Shown here: in pieces, positions 33,450 to 42,481 of the stretch
How the letters are laid out: each line of letters opens with the position of its first letter
Position numbering within the stretch: the stretch's first letter is position 1
Assembly: GCA_020634755.1 (NCBI GenBank)
Contig: JACKBC010000005.1
Span: forward strand, 1-64,000
DNA: 64,000 nucleotides
Direction of reading: 5' to 3'
Origin: Caldilineaceae bacterium
GTDB taxonomy: Bacteria > Chloroflexota > Anaerolineae > Caldilineales > Caldilineaceae
Translations under genes and position numbers: made by a program
The notes under the pieces: generated by a model
Seen by the model: only the letters and a program-made list of their open reading frames with translations
What the model was told of the DNA's origin: nothing
Database searches by the model: none

Positions 33450-33857
33450 TCATCCCGGGCACAGCCAACGCCGGCTCCATCCAACTACGGCTCTCAGCAC
33501 TTCATCCAGCTGCTGGCCCATTTCGGTGAGGCTATATTCAACATGCGGCGGCAGATCGCTAACCTGCGTGCGGCATACTATCCCATTCTCTTCTAACAGC
33601 TTGAGCCGCGTGCTCAGCGTGGTGGGGTTGACGCCGCCCAGCGCGTCTTGCAGCTCACAAAAGCGCACGCGCTCTTCTTCCAGCAAAGTTTTCACAATCT
33701 GGAGCGTCCATTTTTGGCCAATAATGCGCGCAGCCACTTCGACCGGACAGCGCAAAAGATCGTCATCTGTCGGCTTTAAAGATGTGCTTTGCGGCAAAGC
33801 CGTCGTCGCTTGTGGCTGATTTGAGATAGTTGTTGCCATTGTTGTTATGGTATTCAT
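33450..33857 (-). CDS. HxlR family transcriptional regulator
   Basis: A 135-residue winged-helix protein. The family opening CPVEVAARIIGQKWTLQIVK and the wing region GGVNPTTLSTRLKLLEENGIV are typical of HxlR. The last 20 residues are shorter than usual. AGGTGG lies about 8 nt before the ATG. It has no same-strand partner and is bracketed by repeat A (33941-34025) and repeat B (33356-33435), both in the reverse direction. HxlR proteins often respond to aldehydes, quinones or redox stress; the ligand here is unknown. Confidence 0.9.
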   Translation of the reverse strand: MNTITTMATTISNQPQATTALPQSTSLKPTDDDLLRCPVEVAARIIGQKWTLQIVKTLLEEERVRFCELQDALGGVNPTTLSTRLKLLEENGIVCRTQVSDLPPHVEYSLTEMGQQLDEVLRAVVGWSRRWLCPG

Positions 33858-33940
33858 GTATCACCCACCTGCAATGCTATCTCAAACCCTCCGCTCTGTC
33901 AAGCAATCTAGCCAACATTCCGCAGTTCTGTCTGCAATTC

Positions 33941-34025
33941 TATACTGCGGTTGAGATGAGGACCGGCGTTTTCCATAGGCTCCACAGGCATAACGAAACG
34001 CTGGTTCTCATTCAGAGCTGAGTAT
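33941..34025 (-). repeat. Palindromic repeat A, copy 3 (reverse)
   Basis: TATACTGCGGTTGAGATGA on the left and TCATTCAGAGCTGAGTATA on the right, 85 bp, with inner arms GACCGGCGTTTTC and GAAACGCTGGTTCTC. Its ends match copies at 9019 and 45425. Confidence 0.8.
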
Positions 34026-34153
34026 AAATGTCGGCATCTATCGGATGGAGGTTGTGTTGTCGACACAGAGCCATCTGGCAATGCATGAATCAGCCAATTG
34101 ACATTATACAAGTTTCTATCGGCGCCGCATGGCCCCAAGCGCCTCAGCCACGG

Positions 34154-37100
34154 CTATTTCGCCATAAAGGGCATAAATTGCTGATGCATCACTGGTTGCA
34201 GCGCGGTAAAAGCGACATCCAGCGTGTTGCCATCGGCGTCTACGGCCTGCAGCCAATAGATATACGTGCCAGATGGACTATCGGATTTGGGCAACGTCGA
34301 ATCGGTATAGGCAAATTTATACGCTGCGGGCTGGTTGCTGGCGTCCGTTTGCGCCTGTTGACCGTCCGCTGCAACCGGCAGCAGTTCCTTGGTGAGCAAT
34401 TCCGCCGTCTCGCGCTGACCATCCGTGCTGCGCCACAGGTTGAAGCCGGCAGCGCCCACCACCGATTGGGTGACCCAACGCACGGTCACTTCATTTGAAT
34501 CGGCATGGGGAACGGCCTCAAATGTGCAGAGCGTCACGGCCATCTCGGCAGAAGCTGCTTGCACCAGCGTTCGCGATGCTGCCCAGTTGGTTAGTTCGTT
34601 GCCATATTGGGTGAGCGCCTGACGCTCTAGGACAGCCCCATTGCCGGCGGCTGCCGTGGGCCAGGGCGCTTCATTGTCATAGTGTACCTCATCAATCAGA
34701 ATATATCCCGTTTGGGCATCTATGTTGGCCGCATCAGCCGCCGTTGGCGCCGGTTTTTCGAGTCGAATGGCGCCGCCTTCGTCGGGCAACGCCCGCGTGT
34801 ATGGCCCGATCACTTGCAGACCGGCGGCGTTCCCGCTCGCCTGATTCTCGGCGCCAGCAAACTGCTCGGTAAGACAAGCCGTCGACGGATTGCCAGCGGT
34901 GAGCACCAGCCGCTCGCCTGGCCCCAATGTCAGCCCAGTGGGGAATTGATACGCCAATTCCTGAATGCGCCACGTATTGGTCACTTTGTTCACATCGTAA
35001 AGCGGAATTTCATATCCGGTAATGTTGGTCAATTCAATGTATTCATCACCCGTGGCCGGATGATACATAATCTTGCTGATAACTACCGGTCCCACGCGCG
35101 GCCCTGCATTGGGCCCGCCCAGCGTTACGCTATTTTGCGGCGGAAAGTATTCTATGCCCTCGCTGTTGACGTATCGTCCAAATGAAACATCCGCCTCGGC
35201 CGCGCCATAGCGAAAGCCGTGGTGATAGCCCGTGCGGTAGCCGCGGCGGGAGCCGGAATAGAGGTGGATCTCCCCGCCCAGGCTGTTTAAATGGAAACCG
35301 CTGTGTGCGCCCGCCGCCACGCCAAAAACATCCTGCGTAAATATGCGATAGCCACCCGGCGCCAAAATGGCCCCCGCCGGTATCTGGTATTTATACGGTT
35401 TGGCCGGATCGTCACTCAAAAACCAGGAGCTAATATCGACCGATTCGCTTGTCGGGTTCCAAATCTCAATGGCGTTGATCAACGGCGCGCTGGCCGCCGT
35501 GAGCACTTCGTTGATCACCACCGGAAAGGGATCGACGCCGCCGGGCGAGCCTTGCACCGTGGTGCTGCGCCGCCACAGGCTGGGGTCATCGGCCACAGCT
35601 GGGGTCGATGCCGGATCGCGCAGCACCAGTGAATAGCCCTGGCCATCGGCAATTTCCGGCCACGGCTCGCTGTCGTCATATGTGACGCTGAAGATCTCTT
35701 CATCAAAAGCATCCAGCAGCACCACCCGCTCACCTGAATTTTTAAGCTGGCCTTTGTATTGGTCGAAAGGCGTAAATTCGTAACGCTGGGCAAAGCGCGC
35801 TGCATCGCTCGTCAGCACCAGCGCATCGCCGGCATTGAGCCGCGCGCCGGCGGGAAACTGATAGGCAATGCCGCCGGTCAGCCGCATGTGGGTCAGATCG
35901 ATGGGGCGATTGCCCACGTTGCTCAGCTCGATAAATTCCAAATGATTGCCCGAAACGGCTTCCATGTTGAGCGGGTTGTACATGATCTCGCTGATCTTCA
36001 AGCCGTCTGCGCGCGGCTCTAGCGGCGCTCCAGCCGTAAACTGCAGCGGTGCTGACCAGTGTCCCCAACGCCCGCTATCGTCTTTCATGCGCACGCGCAC
36101 GCGACAAATGCGGCCGGGATGGCAAGCGCCTGCCGGCACCTCGATGCTGTCCACAAAGGTGGTCGACTCACCGCTCTGCCAAGTGGCTTCAATTTCATAC
36201 TGCCCCGGCGCCGAGCCATCATACGTGGCAAGCCCCGGATAGTTGATTTCGGCCATGCGCCACTCCATGGCGGCGAACGTATTTGCCCCTTGCGGGTCGT
36301 TAAAGCCGGTGGTGGTAAAGCGCAATTTGTCGGCGGGGTAGCCTGCCGGCCCGGTGTAGCTCAGCGTCGTTTGGTACGGAATGGCAGAGTTGTGCAACAG
36401 TGTTTCATCAATCCAGGCGCCGCGGTCCTCCACCCACTTTTGCATCACCGCCACCATGCCAGAAAATTGTCCATTGGCTGCGGCTTTATAAAACTGGCCC
36501 GGCGCGGTCTTGTCTGGCTCCACGTCAGCTGACGACATAATTGGATGAAAGTCCCACATGGCGCGGTCGGCATCGGCCATGGCAGGACCGTCTGCCGGGC
36601 TATCGATACGGGCGGCATGTTCGGCCAGCATGGGAAACATCTGGTCCGTGTTAAAGAGCAGATCGCGGATTTCGCGTAGCCGATTTTCGTAGGCGCGTCG
36701 CAACTCCTCATTGCTCAGGATGCCGGCGCGCACCATGGGATCTGTACCGCTGCCAAACATGTTGAGCGCCCAGGTCTGATCAATATCCCACGGCAGAATC
36801 GACCACTGGTTGGTGGTGGGGTCGGCATAGAAAAAGTAATTTTTTTCGTTATTGACATCATAATGGTGAATGGCTTCCAGAATGGCGCGGAAGCTGTAAT
36901 ATTCTGCCAGGTCTACGTTGGTGCGCCACCAGTTTTCGTCCAGGTCCAGATTTTTGAGCGCATACATAATGCCTTCAATGTCAGAGCGGTCTGCCACTGA
37001 GTCCGCCCCTAAATTGTTGCGTTCACCCGTGCCCCACTCCATTTTATAAAGGTTGCCATCGGGCAGTTCATGCTCTTTGAGAAATTGACCGTCCATCTGT

Positions 37101-38683
37101 TCCACGGCCAAATAGAGTCCCCAAAAGTCAGTGTCATATTGATTGGCGCCGCTCTCCTCCGCATCATCGATCACCCGAAAGTGGATAAAATGGGTGTTGG
37201 GTGCGGCCACACCTGCCAGATTAAAGAGACGAAAGCCAATGGATTCAAACATGCCCTGCTCGCCGCGGTAGCCACGCGAGGATTGCTGAATAATGGCGCC
37301 CAAGTTGAGCTTGCTCCACTTATAGGCATAGGGCTGACCAAAATCGTCATATGCCTGAAAAAAGTGGCCGCGATTAAAGTCAAACTTGGCCATGTTTTTG
37401 CCCAGCCCATAGCGCCATTGACCACCGCGGGCGCGATAGCGGATGTGATCATACACTTGGCCGTTATAGACAAGCGCGCCCTGCCACAAATAGTCGCTGC
37501 CCATGTAGCCAGAGCTAAAGAGCGCCTTGTCTACATCGTACGCCTTCGAAATCAGCTGATAGACCGGGTAGGTGCGGATTTTGCTAAAGTCATAATCGAC
37601 CACCTCGCTTTGGGCTACGCTGCCGTTGGGTTTGATGGCTGCCCGCCACACCGGGAGACCATCGTACACAAAGTAGGCAAAATTGGGCTGCGGGTCGTCG
37701 GCATATGGCGCGGTGACGCTGGCCCCACCGGCATCGGTGGCGCGGATGCGATAGCGAATCAGCCGCCGGTGTTGCTGCACCTCGGCCGGAATCTGCGCCA
37801 CATAGATGGCCGACGTGGCGCCATTTGCCGCATCGGTGTTCATGGGGATCGTGATCCAATTGGTGGCGTACGCTTCGTCGCTCAATGCAATGTACGCGCC
37901 CGGTTCTACGATCTGGTAGAGTAGCTCTACCGACTTGATTGTATCGGGATCCGCCACTTGGGCCGCAATGCGTACCGCGGCTTGCGACGTGGGCTGCTGC
38001 GGCGAATGAACCACCTGGTCCACATTGGGTGGCAAATTTTCCATCAGTAGCTGATTGGGCCGCCCTGGCGTGGGCAGCTCCGAACGCCAACTGCCCGGCA
38101 ACGCGTTATCGGCTTTGGAGTTAAGCAGACTCATGCTGGGGCCCGGTGCATCGCCCACGGTGGGCCACGGAAACCCAAGCTGATAGAGCACCTGATCAAT
38201 GATTTGAGCATTGCGGTTGCGCAAGATAACCTCTTCGCCCAGCGTGGAGAGCTTGCCCGTGTATGGCCCCAGGGCATTGACGCCCCACGTGCGCTGAATG
38301 GCGGCTGGGTTCTGGGCAATCACCAAGAATTCCCCCGGCTGCATAGAGACCGAGCTGGGAATTGTATATTCTATCGCCCCATCCAGCGCCCACAGCGACA
38401 CATCCACCACTTCACTGCCCCGGTTGTACAGTTCGATGAATTCCGCTTTGTCCGTTTTGATGGGCGGATCATAATGAATTTCGTTGATTATGATATCGCT
38501 GGCGCCGTTTGGCGCCCGTTTGGCCAGCGTTTGAACGGCGGCATGTGCATCGCCTGGCGACGCCATTTCCTGCACGTTGGCAAAGCTGGCGGCCATGGCG
38601 TTCCCTTGCGCTACCGGTGCAGCGAGGAGAAAATTGCTGCTCACAAAGATGGCCGTCAGCAGCAGGAGGAGCCCCCGCCGCAT
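34154..38683 (-). CDS. Giant secreted CotH-kinase-like / lamin-tail protein
   Basis: A 1509-residue protein from the ATG at 38683, which begins a proper signal peptide (RRGLLLLLTAIFVSSNFLLA). A longer in-frame reading to 38890 runs through repeat B and is rejected. Lamin-tail domain 1 (IIINEIHYDPPIKTDKAEFI) is followed by a CotH-type atypical kinase region (HIRYRARGGQWRYG, NYFFYADPTTN, SILPWDIDQTW). Three further lamin-tail domains follow (ISEIMYNP, VINEVLTA, ISKIMYHP) and a last partial one (ILIDEVHYDNEAPWP). Spore-coat CotH phosphorylates secreted proteins; WDIDQT matches its metal-binding region. The C-terminus is FMPFMAK. It may act as an extracellular kinase or scaffold. Confidence 0.85.
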   Translation of the reverse strand: MRRGLLLLLTAIFVSSNFLLAAPVAQGNAMAASFANVQEMASPGDAHAAVQTLAKRAPNGASDIIINEIHYDPPIKTDKAEFIELYNRGSEVVDVSLWALDGAIEYTIPSSVSMQPGEFLVIAQNPAAIQRTWGVNALGPYTGKLSTLGEEVILRNRNAQIIDQVLYQLGFPWPTVGDAPGPSMSLLNSKADNALPGSWRSELPTPGRPNQLLMENLPPNVDQVVHSPQQPTSQAAVRIAAQVADPDTIKSVELLYQIVEPGAYIALSDEAYATNWITIPMNTDAANGATSAIYVAQIPAEVQQHRRLIRYRIRATDAGGASVTAPYADDPQPNFAYFVYDGLPVWRAAIKPNGSVAQSEVVDYDFSKIRTYPVYQLISKAYDVDKALFSSGYMGSDYLWQGALVYNGQVYDHIRYRARGGQWRYGLGKNMAKFDFNRGHFFQAYDDFGQPYAYKWSKLNLGAIIQQSSRGYRGEQGMFESIGFRLFNLAGVAAPNTHFIHFRVIDDAEESGANQYDTDFWGLYLAVEQMDGQFLKEHELPDGNLYKMEWGTGERNNLGADSVADRSDIEGIMYALKNLDLDENWWRTNVDLAEYYSFRAILEAIHHYDVNNEKNYFFYADPTTNQWSILPWDIDQTWALNMFGSGTDPMVRAGILSNEELRRAYENRLREIRDLLFNTDQMFPMLAEHAARIDSPADGPAMADADRAMWDFHPIMSSADVEPDKTAPGQFYKAAANGQFSGMVAVMQKWVEDRGAWIDETLLHNSAIPYQTTLSYTGPAGYPADKLRFTTTGFNDPQGANTFAAMEWRMAEINYPGLATYDGSAPGQYEIEATWQSGESTTFVDSIEVPAGACHPGRICRVRVRMKDDSGRWGHWSAPLQFTAGAPLEPRADGLKISEIMYNPLNMEAVSGNHLEFIELSNVGNRPIDLTHMRLTGGIAYQFPAGARLNAGDALVLTSDAARFAQRYEFTPFDQYKGQLKNSGERVVLLDAFDEEIFSVTYDDSEPWPEIADGQGYSLVLRDPASTPAVADDPSLWRRSTTVQGSPGGVDPFPVVINEVLTAASAPLINAIEIWNPTSESVDISSWFLSDDPAKPYKYQIPAGAILAPGGYRIFTQDVFGVAAGAHSGFHLNSLGGEIHLYSGSRRGYRTGYHHGFRYGAAEADVSFGRYVNSEGIEYFPPQNSVTLGGPNAGPRVGPVVISKIMYHPATGDEYIELTNITGYEIPLYDVNKVTNTWRIQELAYQFPTGLTLGPGERLVLTAGNPSTACLTEQFAGAENQASGNAAGLQVIGPYTRALPDEGGAIRLEKPAPTAADAANIDAQTGYILIDEVHYDNEAPWPTAAAGNGAVLERQALTQYGNELTNWAASRTLVQAASAEMAVTLCTFEAVPHADSNEVTVRWVTQSVVGAAGFNLWRSTDGQRETAELLTKELLPVAADGQQAQTDASNQPAAYKFAYTDSTLPKSDSPSGTYIYWLQAVDADGNTLDVAFTALQPVMHQQFMPFMAK

Positions 38684-38766
38684 TGGGTTGGAACCGCACC
38701 GCAACTCGTGTGCATTATGGTAAAGGCGAACTAGACGCAAAAGGGAACGAATTCTTAACAAACACG

Positions 38767-38843
38767 ACTTGTGCAGGGCCCGTGGATGGCCAAGAGCGAA
38801 TCTGTTGGCATCCGACACAAGTTTAGCCGGGGCTTGCGTACGT
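38767..38843 (+). repeat. Palindromic repeat B, copy 4
   Basis: ACTTGTGCAGGGCCCGTGG to GGGCTTGCGTACGT, about 77 bp. The interior GCATCCGACACAAGTTTAG is shared with copy 5 at 45562. It lies upstream of the CotH gene's signal peptide start. Confidence 0.7.
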
Positions 38844-38912
38844 ACTGACAAATTGTGCAAAATATTTGGGTGTGCTGAAATGGTTGGCATTATTTTTACA
38901 ACTGGAAATTAT

Positions 38913-38921
38913 GCTATAATC
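38913..38921 (+). promoter_or_regulatory. Extended -10 promoter of the acyltransferase gene
   Basis: TGCTATAAT gives an extended -10 hexamer at 38916-38921, predicting a start near 38928, 31 nt before the ATG. The -35 region is weak. Confidence 0.5.
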
Positions 38922-38958
38922 ATGTTCGGTCGATACTCGTCAAGCGGGAGCAACTACA

Positions 38959-39711
38959 ATGTTAAAAGAAATTATGGCTTCGATCTCGCGCCAGTCCTTG
39001 CTGCTGGTGGGGCGCATTTTGTGCTGGCTTTTACTGGATGTGCAGGTTGTCGGCAAGGAAAACCTGCCCAAAACGCACGAACCATTGATTCTCATTTCCA
39101 ATCACTTTAGCTGGTTCGATGCTCCGCTCCTGACTGTGCTCTTGCCTTTCAAGCCGGTTTTTCTGGTCGCCACTGAATCGCAGCGCAAACTTTCCGTGCG
39201 CCTTTTCATGAGCATCTTCAACGGCATTCCGATCTGGCGGGGCCAGGTGGACCGTAGCGCCTTTCGCCACGCGCGTCAGGTGCTGCAACAGGGCGGTGTG
39301 CTGGGCGTCTTTCCGGAAGGCGGTATCAACCCCGATCTGCGCGAGCTGGTGGCGCGGGGCCAAGTGATTATGGATGACGGCTATGCCAATACGTTTCGGC
39401 AAAGCGGCCAGCTGGCTCGCCCCCGCTCTGGCACGGCTATGTTGGCCGTGGAAAACGATGCCCGCATCCTGCCGGTGGGCCTGCTTGGTACCGAGCGCAT
39501 TATCAACGACGTGACCGACTGGCGCCGCTTGTTGCACTGGCGCCGCACCTCTATTACGCTCACCATTGGGCCAGCGTTTGGCCCGCTCAAAATTGATCCC
39601 ACACTCAAAGGCCGCGCCCGTCGTCAATTTCTAGACAATACCGCCGACATGATCATGCAGCGCGTGGCCGAACTCTTTCCCCCTGAACACCGCGGCCCCT
39701 ATCGGGCATGA
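38959..39711 (+). CDS. 1-acyl-sn-glycerol-3-phosphate acyltransferase family (PlsC)
   Basis: A 250-residue membrane-associated acyltransferase. The catalytic NHFSWFD (NHX4D type) follows the hydrophobic N-terminus, and the glycerophosphate motif is VFPEGGIN. Further blocks RGQVDRSAF and TAMLAVENDARILPVGL fit the family. It would acylate lysophosphatidate or a related lipid at the cytoplasmic face. GGGAG precedes the ATG, an extended -10 lies upstream and a strong hairpin follows the stop, so it is probably a single-gene transcript. Confidence 0.9.
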   Translation: MLKEIMASISRQSLLLVGRILCWLLLDVQVVGKENLPKTHEPLILISNHFSWFDAPLLTVLLPFKPVFLVATESQRKLSVRLFMSIFNGIPIWRGQVDRSAFRHARQVLQQGGVLGVFPEGGINPDLRELVARGQVIMDDGYANTFRQSGQLARPRSGTAMLAVENDARILPVGLLGTERIINDVTDWRRLLHWRRTSITLTIGPAFGPLKIDPTLKGRARRQFLDNTADMIMQRVAELFPPEHRGPYRA

Positions 39712-39720
39712 GCAAAGAAA

Positions 39721-39768
39721 ACGGAGCAATAGATATATCATAGCTCAACTTTATATCCATTGCTCCGT
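39721..39768 (+). terminator. Terminator after the acyltransferase
   Basis: ACGGAGCAATAGATATA (39721-39737) pairs with TATATCCATTGCTCCGT (39752-39768) with one mismatch. It starts 10 bp after the plsC-type stop. Confidence 0.75.
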
Positions 39769-39809
39769 CGGAGTTATTTCAATTTCCTGCTATCACCGAA
39801 AATTATCCA

Positions 39810-39882
39810 TACACCGCAACCGCGTTGGCGCCATAGGCATCGGTCTGGTTTGGCGAATCCGATTCTACCTTTGGCGATGGCG
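39810..39882 (+). repeat. Repeat family F, copy 2
   Basis: This is homologous to 4098-4171 over about 73 bp. It lies 10 bp beyond the DUF429 stop, and on the minus strand reads VESDSPNQTDAYGANAVAVY. Confidence 0.6.
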
Positions 39883-39891
39883 GCCTACTAG

Positions 39892-40779
39892 TTACCCCAA
39901 TCTCTTCTCCATCTCTTTGGTAATCGGTACAATGATGTGCCCCTGGCTGAGCGTGCCATATACCCGCGCGCTACCGGGGCCGTGATGCCAAAGATATGAC
40001 ACAATATACGCACAGCTGAGTGCATCCAGCACGTCCTCATACTCTTTGAGCGCCTTGCCGCGCAACGTGCGCACATCCGTGTTGACCAGAAGCTGTTTGG
40101 TGCCTTTGAGCGCCGGCGTGGCTTTGCGCAGGCTGCGCAAATAGCGCTGGTAACGCTCAAATTCCGCCCACCGTGATTCATAATCGCGTCTGCCGCGCGC
40201 TTTATATTTTAGCGTCTTATCCAACCCAAAAAGGCTCACATGGGCTGGATGCGGAAAAATTTCGCAGATAATGCGGTCCTGTGCTCGCTGTGGAATGGGC
40301 ACAATCTCGCCGAAATGAAGCCGCTGTACCAACATTTGCGTCAGCAGCTCGCCGCGTACGGGCAATTTTGGGGCGGTCGCGTCCTTCGAGCCGTCGCTGG
40401 CCTCTTCTACGATTGGGGGCAGGCCGCGGCTTAATAGCTGGCGGTTGGCAGGCAGCGCGCCCGCTTCAAACTTGCGCCATTCTGCGCTCAATTCGCGGTC
40501 GCAGCGCCGCGAGCCGGTGCGGTTGGGCACGCGAATGGGCGCGTCCACGCCAATAATCGCCGGCGCATCTTTTTCTAAATGCTCACGCACGTACTGGTAG
40601 ATTTCATCATCGCTACCCAGCTGGCCACAATAGTCCACTAGCCGCTCATTGCGGATCACGGCACAGCCGCTGGGGTTGCGTGGACTCCAAGCCAAGTCCA
40701 GCCCAATAAAGGTGACGTTGTCGTCTTGCGTTTTTGATTTGCCGCCAATCTTTTTGAGTTTCTTACGTTTCTTTGCCAT
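39892..40779 (-). CDS. DUF429 family predicted RNase H-like nuclease
   Basis: A 295-residue protein from the ATG at 40779, within the end of the DUF4129 gene. TFIGLDLAWSPRNPSGCAV opens an RNase H-like fold with the first catalytic Asp, and IIGVDAPIRVPN gives the second. CEIFPHPAHVSLFGL and DALSCAYIVSY (third Asp) follow. These are the DUF429 blocks. The Lys-rich N-terminus (KKRKKLKKIGGKSK) could bind nucleic acid. The role is unknown. The start overlaps the upstream gene, so translation may be coupled. Confidence 0.82.
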   Translation of the reverse strand: MAKKRKKLKKIGGKSKTQDDNVTFIGLDLAWSPRNPSGCAVIRNERLVDYCGQLGSDDEIYQYVREHLEKDAPAIIGVDAPIRVPNRTGSRRCDRELSAEWRKFEAGALPANRQLLSRGLPPIVEEASDGSKDATAPKLPVRGELLTQMLVQRLHFGEIVPIPQRAQDRIICEIFPHPAHVSLFGLDKTLKYKARGRRDYESRWAEFERYQRYLRSLRKATPALKGTKQLLVNTDVRTLRGKALKEYEDVLDALSCAYIVSYLWHHGPGSARVYGTLSQGHIIVPITKEMEKRLG

Positions 40780-42418
40780 CTTCTGCATCATTCTCAGCGT
40801 GAAGCTGCTGCTGAATCTGCGCCCAAGCTTGCTGCACGGCCTGTACATCCTCGGTGGATGGTGGTACGTGGCTGTAGCGCGCTAAATAATACCGCTCTGT
40901 AATCACAGTTAGATTTTCGTCTATGTTGTTGGTGCTGGGGCGTTCTCCGCTGCCCTCTCGCTTGTCATTGCTGCGGCCTGCGTTTGCATGGATGAGGCGG
41001 TTGGCCAGCGAATGACTCAACGGCTGGTTATATTCAACCGGGGTGGCATGGGGCTGGCGCGCCACACCCAGGCCCTCCGCCGTTTGCAACAAATGCTGAT
41101 AGGCCGCCCGGATCTGGCGACGGGCATCCACTTCATGATCCAACGGCAGAAATGGATTTAGCGCGTCTGCCGCCTGCCGGAAACGCCCCATCAAGTTTTT
41201 CCACAGATTGCTGAGCTGGGCCTCCAGTAAATCGGCGGACAGGATCGACTCGCGCGACTCGTCGATTTCTTCTTGCGCCGCCGCGCGCAGTCGCCGGATC
41301 ACGATCACGAAAATGATCAACATAATAATGATGGCGACGGCCAGTCCAATATAGCGATAGGTGTCGGGGATTGTGGTCACTTGTTGCTGGAGCTGCTCCA
41401 TGTTGTCTTCGGGCGGGCGCACCGGCAGCATGGGCTCTGGGTCTCCCTCTTGTTCGGGGAAAAGCTTGCGGAACAATGGGGCCAGCAACTGCCCAATATA
41501 ATAGACAACCAGAAACAGCACATAAGCAATAGCCAGCGCAATTTGCCCAACCACGCGGCCCACCGCGGTGACGATATCACCCAGCCAGTTGAGCAGCGCC
41601 GCCACCATTTCTGGCGCCAACAGCGCGCCCAGCAGCACACCAGCAATCAGCAACAGCGGGATCACCGTGGTGGTGCTGAGCAGCCAGCTGCTGCTTAAAG
41701 CCGGCGTGCTGGCCCCCGTGCGCTGGCCAGCGCCCAAGGCTCGATCCAAGCCGGCGGTCACCTTCAGGCTAGAGGCGGCCAGCGCGGCCATGCCGCTGCC
41801 CAGCAAAACCAGCGCCAGCGCCCCATCCCAACCCGTCAACGTCAGGCCGCCAATGGCGCTAAAAACCAGATAGAGCACCAGCGCCACAATGCCGGTCTGA
41901 AAAACGGTCCACACATCATCGTGCGCCATGCGCATGGAAGCGTCCAGCAGCCCGCGCAGCCAAAGAAACGCCGTAAAAATAGCGATGAGCACGGCGCCGG
42001 GTATAGCGTCGCTGTGCCAATGAATCAGCGCATCGCCCAGCGCCGCCAGCCACGCCCCATTCAGCAGCCCGAATTGGCCGCGGTAAAGCTGGAGCCACAG
42101 CACCAGCAGAATCACGATTAACCCCAAGAGCGCAATGCCAATGCGGCTGGGCAAGCTGGCCTTGGGCGTCGGCTCCGGGCGCACCGTGCTGCTTAATTCC
42201 TCGGTGGGCGGCGCCACTAGGCGCGCCAGCAGCAGGCTCACCAGCGGAATGCTCATCAGCAGCCACACCGGCAGCACTACGCCCGCCTCTGTGGGCGCCA
42301 GCAAGCGCTGGATCAACATGAGCCAGGGCAGCCACCAACAGCTGCGCACAACCGCCAATAGCAGCGGCAGCACACCGTTGTCCAGCCAGTTCCAATGTTT
42401 GAAGGTAAGTGTGTTCAT
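40763..42418 (-). CDS. Multi-pass membrane protein with C-terminal DUF4129 domain
   Basis: A 551-residue protein from the ATG at 42418. About ten hydrophobic segments fill the first 380 residues, then a cytosolic or periplasmic C-terminal domain (DRFRQAADALNPF, YQHLLQTAEGLGVARQPHATPVEY, ERYYLARYSHVPPS) matches DUF4129. This domain commonly accompanies transglutaminase-like and DUF58/MoxR genes. Here it follows DUF58, fitting that association even though no transglutaminase domain is seen. Function unknown. Two hairpins fill the spacer before it. Confidence 0.82.
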   Translation of the reverse strand: MNTLTFKHWNWLDNGVLPLLLAVVRSCWWLPWLMLIQRLLAPTEAGVVLPVWLLMSIPLVSLLLARLVAPPTEELSSTVRPEPTPKASLPSRIGIALLGLIVILLVLWLQLYRGQFGLLNGAWLAALGDALIHWHSDAIPGAVLIAIFTAFLWLRGLLDASMRMAHDDVWTVFQTGIVALVLYLVFSAIGGLTLTGWDGALALVLLGSGMAALAASSLKVTAGLDRALGAGQRTGASTPALSSSWLLSTTTVIPLLLIAGVLLGALLAPEMVAALLNWLGDIVTAVGRVVGQIALAIAYVLFLVVYYIGQLLAPLFRKLFPEQEGDPEPMLPVRPPEDNMEQLQQQVTTIPDTYRYIGLAVAIIIMLIIFVIVIRRLRAAAQEEIDESRESILSADLLEAQLSNLWKNLMGRFRQAADALNPFLPLDHEVDARRQIRAAYQHLLQTAEGLGVARQPHATPVEYNQPLSHSLANRLIHANAGRSNDKREGSGERPSTNNIDENLTVITERYYLARYSHVPPSTEDVQAVQQAWAQIQQQLHAENDAEDGKET

Positions 42419-42433
42419 TGTTGCGTTTGGTGG

Positions 42434-42481
42434 GACAAGCCAGAAAGCTTGTCCAGTGATAGACAAGCTGCCCAGCTTGTC
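42434..42481. repeat. Two tandem GACAAGC hairpins
   Basis: GACAAGC-n6-GCTTGTC (42434-42453) is followed 8 bp later by GACAAGCT-gccc-AGCTTGTC (42462-42481). The pair spans most of the 62-bp gap between DUF58 and DUF4129 and may modulate readthrough. Confidence 0.6.

Noticed and set aside
37070..37924. Plus-strand ORF of 284 codons inside the CotH gene
   Set aside because: It is an antisense shadow; the minus-strand reading has clear CotH and lamin-tail motifs.
38684..38890. N-terminal extension of the CotH/lamin-tail protein to 38890
   Set aside because: It runs through repeat B copy 4 and places the signal peptide 70 residues inside; ATG 38683 fits an exported protein.
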